A stretch of 64,000 nt of DNA, taken from the NCBI GenBank assembly GCA_022376925.1, contig JAIOJX010000025.1, forward strand, positions 185,565,801-185,629,800. Direction: 5' to 3'. The position numbers and the translations under genes are program-made. This DNA is from Tragulus kanchil (Eukaryota; Chordata; Mammalia; Artiodactyla; Tragulidae). Below the pieces are notes generated by a model. It made no database searches, was not told the DNA's origin, and saw only the letters and a program-made list of their open reading frames with translations. Within the stretch, counting starts at the first letter, position 1. The number at the start of each line of letters is the position of its first letter. Positions 56,801 through 64,000 of this stretch are shown here, piece by piece.

Positions 56801-57854
56801 AAACCCCTAGCCCCACCCCCGACACGCCGTCATATAGGACCATTCCAAGGATGCAGACGTGGGCTTTGGCCTGAGTCCCAGTCCGTCAGCTGATAGCTGC
56901 GTGCTCTCAGGACAAGATGGTCTTCGGGGCACTGTGGCGCGGGAAGGAAGCGTAGGAGACAGCGGCTGCTGCCTGGAGGGCTCCGAATCCACGTGCCCTG
57001 AGGACGGCTACTGGCCCTTGGGCTGCCGGCGGGAGAAAGGAAGCCTGTTACTCGTGAAGTGGGTGCGGGGGCAGCCGGCAGCCTGCCAGGCACCCGGGAG
57101 GCACCCACCTCCTCTCATTTAATTTGTCAGAAGTGCTCTTACGCTGGGGAACGCGCCGTCTCTGCCCGTGGGCCGGGACCCGGGCCAGATCTCCGTCTCT
57201 CAGCACCTGCGGCGACTTCCCCGAGGCCCAGCTTCTTCCCCTCTGGGAGGTGGGGGTGGGGAAGGAGAGAGCAGGTGCTCGGGGAATAGCTGGCTTCTGG
57301 AACGACCCAGCTCTCACCTGTGGAGCAGACAGGCTCCCTCTGCAGGGGCAAAGGCCAGGGGTGGCGGCGACCTCCGGAGTGGCCTGGAAAGGAGCCAAGG
57401 AAGGTTCCCGTGGCGGCCTCCACGGAGGCGGGGGCGAGGCGAGAACTGACGGGCAGTGGGCGGCTGGGGCCAGGCCAGGAGGAGCCCACCCACCACCTAC
57501 GGAAGCCCAAGCCGCAGGGCACCCTCAGGACCCCCGGGGCGGCGGGCCACCTAGGGAGCTTGCTGAATTAAGCGTGACCGGAAGCGGCGGGGGCACCTCC
57601 TGGCCAGGCCTCCTGGCCTGGGACATCATCTCCCCCGTGCAGGACACAGCTGGCCGCTGTCCTCGGCCGCACAGTGGGGAGCGTCCCTGACGGTCCACAC
57701 AGACGCACGCCTCTTGGGACGGTGAGGCGGGGAGCCCTGCCTCGTCTGAGGATCCCTGAGCCCCGGCTCCGCCCGGGGATCTCGGGGCAGGCGTGCTCAG
57801 CGGGCAGCCTGAGACAGTGCCCCATCCACATGCCCAGGGCGGGCTCTAGTGCTT

Positions 57855-57925
57855 CTGTCCGGCATTCCCAGCTGGCCCACCTTTCCCTGTGCCTCAGGCT
57901 CCCATCTGTGGAGTGGGGATTCGGA
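57855..57925 (+). mobile_element. MIR-like fragment
   Basis: CCTGTGCCTCAGGCTCCCAT-CTGTGGAGTGGGGATTCGG. Confidence 0.55.
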
Positions 57926-59984
57926 AGGCTCCCACGGTGTTTCTGTGAGGACCCCAGGGACGCAGAGCCGGGCGAGGCAGAGTGAGGGCGGGAAACGGAT
58001 GCTCTGCCGATGCCCTTCTCCCTCCCCCGGGAGCCGTGCCCGGGCCAGGTCCCAGCCTGGGTTTTCAGGGTGGGCCTGGAGCCCCTTCTCCTTTGGCTTG
58101 CTGGGGAAGGCGGGCCCACCGGCAGCCCCCACCCCCACCGCACGGGGCGGCGGGTGCTTCTGCCTGCCGTGTCTCCACCAGCTGTGACCCAGCGGAAGCC
58201 TAGGTCCAGGGGCAGGAGGGCAAGGAGGTGGGCCATCCTTGCAGACGTTTCTGACTTACAGCACACCAAGCAACGTCTTCCAACCCAGCTCCTCCATAAG
58301 CTCTGCCCCGGGCTCTGGGCTCTGCCGCGTCAAGGAACATGACCCAGTCCCTGGTTCCTGTCCCTCTCCCGTCGGTTCTCAGCCAGCTCAGAACCTAGAG
58401 CGGGCGGCTGGGCTTAAGGACAGCGCCACACCACCCCCAGGGCCACTCACACGTCCCTGCTGCTGGTGACAGGCCCTCCAGCTCCATCTCTTTCCGGCGT
58501 CCCCTTCCGGCTCTCCTGACTGCCTCCCTGGGTGCCCTCTCTCCCGGCGGCCCCTGCTGGCTGGCTCTCTGCTGGGGTGCCCCTGCTTTTGTCCACTTCT
58601 TTGACTCACGCTTCTCAGTCGTCCAGCTTTCCGAGAGAGTGAGGACTAGATGGACCATCTCCATGCAGAATGGAGCCTCTCAGGCTGGGGGTCGGGGAGA
58701 GAGGTCGCACGGGATCACCACGGAGTCCTGGGGCTCAGGGGCCATCCTTGGTCCGGTCGCCTGTGCTTGGGGCAGGAGGTCATGGGCAGGACACGGAGAC
58801 TCGTGGGTAAAGCCCCTGCAGAAGGGGGTATGGACCATGGCAAAGACCGGGAGGGGCTGGAGCCCACGGGGTGAGGCGGCAGATGGGCCCCGATGGCTGA
58901 GGGCAGCAGGTGCCGAGCACGGTGGTGGGGCGGCCGGGCCTTCCTGACGCTGCCTCCAAGAGCCCCCAGGCGCGGAGGGGTGAGCCTGGGGACGGAGGGC
59001 CTGGCCGGTGGGGGCGGAAGCGCAGGGAGTGCCCACCAGTGGGGCTGGCTGGCCTCTCAGCATATGGCGCTGTGTTCCCAGATGCCTTTGCAGCTGGGTG
59101 GGGTCATGTGACTGCCTCTGGCCAGTGGCGGGACTGGCGGTGACACCTGTCCCTTCTGAGCCAATCCCCAGGACGGGCTGGGTGACCTGCCGGCTCTCTC
59201 CCTCCTCTCACTCCAGGCCCTGACTTCTGCGGCCCTGGGTTCGGATTTCAGTGGCTGAGGAGACACAGGTCCAGAGAGAAGGGTCCAGAGAGGAAGGCCG
59301 GAGGCAACATCACCCTGCCCAGGTGTTCCGCACCTCCTGGCCCAGGCTCGGGCAGGCTCAGGAAGGCCGGCAGACCCCAAGGCTGGCGTGGAGGACGGGA
59401 CCGGACGTGGCGGGGGCTCTGGGGCGGCAGCTCCTGACAGCCCGGGCCCACGGAGGCTCCGATGGCGGCCATGAGCTCTGGGCGCAGGGGCTGGCCGTGC
59501 ACATCTGCGTCACCCAGGACAGTGCCAGGCCCAGACAGGGCCCAGCACACGCTCTAAATGACCCTACGTACTGGGCACCACGTGGACGTCCCACGAGACA
59601 GAACGGCAGGTCCCGAGCCTGATGGGAGGCAGCCTCCGGCTACGGTCAGGACGGCAGAAGCTTTGAATCTTCGAGGTCTGCACTCATCGGCGGCTGCAAG
59701 TAACTGGCGGCCGCCTCAGCTTTGGTGAAAACTTAGCTCCCTCGTCACGCCAGGCGCCTTTCAAATGCCAGGGTCTGTCGTACTGGACAGAGCGGGTGCA
59801 GAACACTTTGCAGAAAGTCCTGCTGCGTTGGGCTGCTCCAGAAGCACTGAAACTTGGAGAACATTCCAGTCTCATACCAAATAGTCCAGGGACGTTCCGG
59901 CCACAGAGCACCGTAGTAAAGCCGCCAGCCCCCTCGGAAGGGAAGGGTCCGTAACCAGATAAGAACACGTGCAGGGGACCCTGT
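57926..59984. other. No recognisable gene or repeat
   Basis: G+C-rich intergenic sequence between the CpG island and the ABLIM2 3' end. Frames of 100-230 codons show no domain. Confidence 0.4.
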
Positions 59985-60112
59985 TCACTCTCCTGGGATG
60001 AACCACAGTGGGAAAGAATGTGACAAAGGATGGACCTGCGTGTGTAACTCAATCACCTTGCTGCACAACAGAAACTAACACATCATAAATTAACTGAAAA
60101 AAATAAAAAACC
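59985..60112 (+). mobile_element. Ruminant L1 3'-end fragment
   Basis: TGTGTAACTCAATCACCTTG-CTGCACAACAGAAACTAACA and an A-rich end. A related tail, AAATCAACTATACGTCAATA, lies at 60426-60465. Confidence 0.6.
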
Positions 60113-60114
60113 AA

Positions 60115-60410
60115 AAACCTCCTGAAGGAAATCAACCCTGAATAGTCACGGGAAGGAGTGAGGCTGAAGCTCCAATGCTTTGGCCACCTGACACAAAGGG
60201 CCGACTCAGTGGAAAAGCCCCTGATGCTGGGAAAGATCGAAGGCAAGAGGAGCAGGGGCGACAGAGGAGGAGACGGTTCGATGGCATCACTGACTTAATG
60301 GACGTGAGTCTGAGCCGGCTCCAAGAGACGGTGGAGGACAGGGACACCTGGAGCGCTGCGTCCAGGAGGTCGCAGAGAGTCGACTGAGCACGACTGAGCA
60401 ACTGGAAAAC
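60115..60410 (+). mobile_element. BovB 3' end, inserted in L1-like sequence
   Basis: CTGAAGCTCCAATGCTTTGG, CCCCTGATGCTGGGAAAGAT, GGCATCACTGACTTAATGGA, then GAGTCGACTGAGCACGACTG. No reverse transcriptase remains. Confidence 0.92.
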
Positions 60411-60475
60411 AACAGCCGCAACAACAAATCAACTATACGTCAATAAAATAAAAATTAAAAAAATAACAGAATTAG

Positions 60476-60752
60476 GGGCTTCCCTGGTGGTCCAGTGGGT
60501 AAGGACACCGCCTTGCAGTGCAAGGGGCGCCGGTTCGGTCCCTGGCCTGGGAAGGTCCCACGTGCCGCGGAGCGGCTGGACTGATGTGTCCAATTACCGA
60601 GCCGGAGCTCTGGAGCGCGAGCGCCCAGAGCCGGCGCTCAGCAACGACAGACGCCACGGCCATGGGAGGCCCACACGGGCCAAAGAATAAAAAAGATGGA
60701 TGAAAATAAATAGATTAAAAAAATAAAAGAGGCCAAAATTAAAAAAAAAAAA
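60476..60752 (+). mobile_element. CHR-type tRNA-Glu SINE, full length
   Basis: GGGCTTCCCTGGTGGTCCAG head with perfect box A; box B GGTTCGGTCCC has one change. 3' domain and A13 tail. An 8-bp target-site duplication AGAATTAG flanks it (60468-60475, 60753-60760). Confidence 0.93.
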
Positions 60753-60760
60753 AGAATTAG

Positions 60761-61464
60761 AAGAGAAAATACAAGATGTCCCCCAAAGACACGTGAAAAT
60801 GTGATTTGGGGCAAAAAAGGAAACGAGAAGCAGGTGCTGACACACGGGCAGACGTGGTGACCTCCGGGCGGGTGGGGAAGTTCCTGGAGCCAGCAGGGGG
60901 CCTGTCTGAGGTGGGAGCTTCCAGCTGAGCAGAGCGGGGAGAGCACCCGCCTGGAGAGGAAGCAACCCTGCGCCCGGGAGGGAGGGAGGAGGACGCGTGT
61001 GAAAGCGCGGGGCTCGTGCGCAGAGAGGCAGCATGGCCGTGAGGCGGGACACAGAGGCTGGGCCGTGGGGCCTGGGCAGAGCCGGACAGAGGAGGTGCTG
61101 CTGGGACCGTGGCCTGACTGCGGCCGGCAGCATCAGGTCGCTGCGGGGAGGGAGACGCCCTGCCCGCAGGCGAGGCGGGACCGAAGGCCGACGGGAGCCG
61201 TGCCCACCCAGTGAGAGCCGAGGGTGCAGGGAGCACGGCCAGGGTGACCCCGTGGAAAAGGCTGCGACACCGTGCCCCAGGGCTGCTGCAATGCAGAGAG
61301 ACGCATCGGTGGACCCAGGACCTCTGACAGGCCGTCCTTGGGTCGGAGGGGTGGTGCTCTCACTTCCGGTTTGCCTCACCAAGTGCGCCAAGACGGGCGC
61401 CCGTGCACATGGGGATGGCCTGCAGGGCTTCGTGAGGGCCCTTACTGTCGCTGCAATAAGGTCG
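60761..61464. other. No recognisable gene or repeat
   Basis: G+C-rich from 60860 onward. A 265-codon minus-strand frame at 60594-61391 runs into the SINE and has no domain. Confidence 0.35.
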
Positions 61465-61750
61465 GCGATGGCTGTGGATTAAATGTGTCCCTGATTCACA
61501 GGCTGGCCCCTACTGCCCCGTGTGATGGAGAAGGAGGGGCCTCTGGCAGGCACCAGGTCGTGAGGGTGGGGCCCTCACGAGGCGGTTAGTGCCCTCAGGA
61601 GGGAGGCAAGAGGAGAGGAGACACCCTCTGTCCGCCGGGGGAAGCCACGGCCCGCACGCTGAGATCAGGGGGCCGCCTCTCATCAGAACCCGGTCCACCC
61701 AGCGCTTGCGTCTTGGACTTCAGGCTCCAGCACTCAGAGCCTCAGGGCTT
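61465..61750 (+). mobile_element. MaLR-type LTR remnant
   Basis: GGTCGTGAGGGTGGGGCCCT-CACGAGGCGGTTAGTGCCCT, then GGAGGCAAGAGG and a CTTGGACTTCAGGCTCCAGC end. Confidence 0.65.
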
Positions 61751-61859
61751 GCTGCCCGTGGGCCCAGGTTGTGCCTCCTCGGCAGCCACCTGAGTGCCCG
61801 GAGTGGAGAGCACAAAGCCTTCCGTCCCAGGGTGCCGTCGGCTAACCGGCTGTGCAGGC

Positions 61860-62050
61860 TCCTTCCCTTCCTTAGCCACGTGCTCCGGCCACGACCAGCA
61901 ACCCGCGTCCGGACCTGGGAGGCCGTCTCCAGCTGTCCCCTCGGCCCGGAACGCCGCCCCCTCCTTGGCCCCCGGAATACCTCCTCCTCCGGCAGACGCG
62001 CTGCGGCCGTGCCCTCTGAGAGAGCCGCCCCTGACCTCCGGGCTGCGTGT
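61860..62050 (+). mobile_element. L2-like LINE fragment
   Basis: GAACGCCGCCCCCTCCTTGG, GAATACCTCCTCCTCCGGC and GAGAGAGCCGCCCCTGACCT resemble a G+C-drifted L2 3' region. Weak. Confidence 0.35.
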
Positions 62051-62159
62051 GGGGCCGCCTGTGGGCCTACGCCAAGGGTCAGTCTTGTCACTGCCTGTCG
62101 GCCGGTGCGTCTCCCCAGCCTGACGGGAGGACGGGTATCAGCATCTCCCAGCAGCACCT

Positions 62160-62208
62160 GGAGTCTGGCTGGGGGGCTCCTGGCCGGGGGGCTCCTGGCT
62201 GGGGCGTC
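62160..62208. repeat. Short G-rich tandem repeat CTGGCYGGGGGGCTC
   Basis: Two full units and a partial third of a 15-bp G-rich motif. Confidence 0.75.
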
Positions 62209-62394
62209 GGGAGCAAGCAGAAGGCCCCCTGCAGGCACCGCCTCTGCCAGGCAGTCCTAGGGCCATCCTGACGCCCTCCCGGGGCCTGTCCCGCCCCAGC
62301 TCTGGGCCCGCTTCCCGGACGACCGCCTGCGGCAGGCGCTCTCCCCCCGGCCCTGGCGGCAGAAGGGGACCCGTGGCTGGACGCGACAGGCGTT

Positions 62395-62400
62395 AATAAA
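62395..62400 (+). terminator. AATAAA hexamer, plus strand, facing the ABLIM2 signal
   Basis: The AATAAA sits in GTTAATAAAAGTGG, 38 bp from the opposite-strand hexamer at 62439. It could end a plus-strand non-coding transcript, or it may be chance. No plus-strand exon is recognised upstream. Confidence 0.25.
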
Positions 62401-62419
62401 AGTGGCTTCTCACTTTCAC

Positions 62420-63804
62420 GAGTTACAATACATCATCCTTTATTGTTCCAGGCGCCCCTGGGCCGACGTGACGTTCACTAGTGAGAACACAGGGGTTCCG
62501 GTGGCTTGGGCTCAGGTCGCGACACAGCGGGACGTACATCAGATGCTGAGGACCCCCTCCCCGGCCAAGCCGGGCTGGCGAGAAGCCGGGCGCGCAGTGG
62601 GACTGCAGGAAGCTGAGTCACGCTGACGTCACGGATGGGAAACACAGAAAGACGCGGGGGCACAAAGACGGGGCGCGCGCTCTGGGGACGGCCTTGCGGG
62701 GCTTCCTAGGCCTCTCAACACACGGGACAAGCGTCAGCTCCCGCTCCACCCCGCACCTGCCCACGCGCGGGGGCCTTCCAGGGGCCCGACGGCCTCCCGG
62801 GCCTAGCAGCCCCTCCCGCCCCACCTTCCTGGAGGGCCTGGGTGTCGCCGGCCTCAGGACGGGACACCAGCAGCGCCCCTGGGAGCGTCTGTGGTTTACG
62901 GGGGGCAAAGTGGGAAGCCCCTGGCCACGTGGGGAAGAAGGTACACCTAAACCTGCGTCACGTGTGACGCTAGGACCGCAGTGGCCTTCATTCCCGGACT
63001 CCGGGCATCAGGAGGATGCTTCCCCCACGACCCAGCCGTGGCCACACTCAGGGGAGCTTACAGACAGCATCGTGGGGTGGGGGCCTGACTTTGGGGGTAC
63101 CGGTGCAACAGGCCAGACAGCAAAGCAGCACAGAGGCACCCACAAGGGCCCCGTGTCCTAGGAGCACGCGGAACCGGAGCCCGCAGGCGCGGGGTGGAGG
63201 CAAGGCCGCGCGCCCTCTCAGCGGGACCGTGAGCTTCAGCTCCTCATATATATCGTCTCTGTGGCTAAGTAGGCTCTACTCTTTAATAAAATAAAACCTT
63301 CTGTGTTACCTTAAAGATATCGTTGAGGCGTCTAAAGGATGATCGGGAAGAAAACTGCAGTGGGCGGAGGGCCGGCCGGGGGCGCCTTTAGGCGGAAGGT
63401 CCTCCCTGATCACAGGCTCAGCAGGCGGGCTGCAGGCAGCGACGCCCACGCCTCCGGCTGCCCGGCGCCCCGGGGGAGGGCCCGTGTGCCCGCCCGCGCC
63501 CCCAGGCTGAGCGGGGGCCCATCCCCATCACCCGTCAGCCCCTGCCGCCCACAAGCCGCCTTGAGTCTCCCGAGGGCCCAGCGCGGGGAGGGCACTGCAG
63601 GCAGGTGGAGGGTGGGCAGCCTGGGCCTAGCGCTCCCCGCTGTCCAGGGCGTCTCCCCAGGGGACGCGACTGCGGGGAAGGAGCCGTGCAAAGCCGGGTG
63701 TCAGGGCCCTGGGGCGGGCGCCTCCTCCCCGGCCCCCGCCGCCCCGCAGACACGGCAGAGCCAGGGCCCAGGGCCGCAGCAGGGTCCGGGGGCGCCCGCG
63801 GGCC
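62420..63804 (-). other. ABLIM2: Probable ABLIM2 3' untranslated region
   Basis: This runs from just past the stop codon to the first minus-strand AATAAA and is about 1.4 kb. It is GC-rich, shows no SINE or BovB that I can recognise, and has a short TA run near 63247. Plus-strand AATAAA words near 63284 are in the wrong orientation. The extent is inferred from the signal position; no transcript evidence is available. Confidence 0.5.
62439..62444 (-). terminator. Poly(A) signal AATAAA, minus strand
   Basis: TTTATT on the plus strand reads AATAAA on the minus strand, followed about 20-45 nt downstream by a GTGAAAGTGAG-like G/U-rich stretch. It is the best candidate for the ABLIM2 3' end. Confidence 0.5.
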
Positions 63805-63918
63805 TCAGAACAGCAGCGCCTTCTTCTTCAGCCCGTTCCTCTTCCAGAGCGCCAGGCGGTCGAACTCCTCGGCGCTCATCCCAAACACCTCCCGGAACTC
63901 CTCCGGTGACAAGTGTCT
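63805..63918 (-). CDS. ABLIM2: Last coding exon of actin-binding LIM protein (villin headpiece C-terminus), probably ABLIM2
   Basis: On the minus strand this stretch encodes 37 residues and a TGA stop (63805-63807). It reads [19 protein letters not shown], then [18 protein letters not shown]. This is the C-terminal half of a villin headpiece, the F-actin-binding module that ends ABLIM-family and dematin proteins, including the WKRN and terminal KKK clusters. The exon start at 63918 is set by an AG acceptor (63919-63920) after a pyrimidine-rich tract, and it matches the usual position of the last ABLIM exon. Upstream exons lie beyond the right edge. ABLIM proteins combine N-terminal LIM domains with this headpiece and link actin to other partners in the cytoskeleton. 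From remembered family sequences, the ending KKKALLF fits ABLIM2 better than ABLIM1, ABLIM3 or dematin. The paralogue call is less certain than the family call. Confidence 0.82.
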   Translation of the reverse strand, partial: RHLSPEEFREVFGMSAEEFDRLALWKRNGLKKKALLF

Positions 63919-64000
63919 CTTCAAGCCAAGAGGAAACCCAGAGGGGCGCCGTCAGCACCTCGGCCAGGCGCCCCGGAGGCGGGCTCTGCAGCGAGGCCGG

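Noticed and set aside
57568..58269. 233-codon minus-strand frame between the island and ABLIM2
   Set aside because: It overlaps a MIR-like fragment and competing frames of similar length on the other strand, and has no domain.
63805..63918. Dematin or ABLIM3 instead of ABLIM2
   Set aside because: As I recall the family, dematin ends KKKASLF with GKLALWKRNEL, and ABLIM3 ends KKQARLF. The observed KKKALLF fits ABLIM2 better. This rests on memory and is not excluded.
1..64000. CRISPR arrays, operons, ribosome-binding sites or other prokaryotic features
   Set aside because: No short regularly spaced repeats and no compact gene arrays; the repeat content is plainly mammalian.

Overview
This is a mammalian nuclear window, from a ruminant. 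The evidence is its interspersed repeats: BovB LINE fragments (reverse-transcriptase and C-terminal parts), Bov-tA/BOV-A2 SINEs and tRNA-Glu-derived CHR-type SINEs, on an older background of MIR, L2, L1 and MaLR-type LTR remnants. It is GC-rich, with several CpG-dense blocks and very little coding sequence. The species cannot be told from sequence alone.

Only one protein-coding exon can be read with confidence. It lies at the right edge on the minus strand (63805-63918) and is the last exon of an actin-binding LIM protein, most likely ABLIM2: a C-terminal villin-headpiece segment ending in KKKALLF. Its probable 3' UTR runs leftwards to a minus-strand AATAAA at 62439-62444. A strong CpG island with GC boxes, a CCAAT box and a CGG run lies at about 46.85-48.24 kb. 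In human the gene beyond the 3' end of ABLIM2, in the same orientation, is AFAP1, so I infer that this island is the AFAP1 promoter and non-coding first exon. Everything to its left (1-46.8 kb) would then be AFAP1 intron 1. No AFAP1 coding exon was recognised, so this part rests on synteny.

Layout: 1-3.1 kb BovB pieces; 3.2-5.5 kb duplicated block with an LTR; 5.8-6.3 kb old L1; 6.4-7.4 kb CpG block; 10-13.3 kb SINEs and a 5'-inverted BovB, duplicated; 14-18.7 kb CpG-rich blocks, one duplicated; 18.7-31.8 kb SINE-rich with BovB at 22.5-24.4; 32.4-34.8 kb interrupted BovB; 35-42 kb SINEs and an LTR; 42.3-46.7 kb two duplicated blocks; 46.9-48.2 kb promoter island; 48.6-55.6 kb three duplicated blocks; 55.7-62 kb mostly unique or ancient-repeat sequence; 62.4-64 kb the ABLIM2 end.

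The most striking feature is not a gene system. Eleven separate direct tandem duplications, each with a unit of about 1.04-1.19 kb, occur between 3.2 and 55.6 kb. The sequences are unrelated to each other. Interiors are nearly identical, ends are often ragged, and junctions show 0-5 bp overlaps or short fillers. The uniform size across unrelated sequences points to unmerged contig overlaps (false duplications), not biology. Collapsing them would remove roughly 12 kb. Some open reading frames appear twice only because of this. I found no defence system, operon, CRISPR array or other undescribed coding system.
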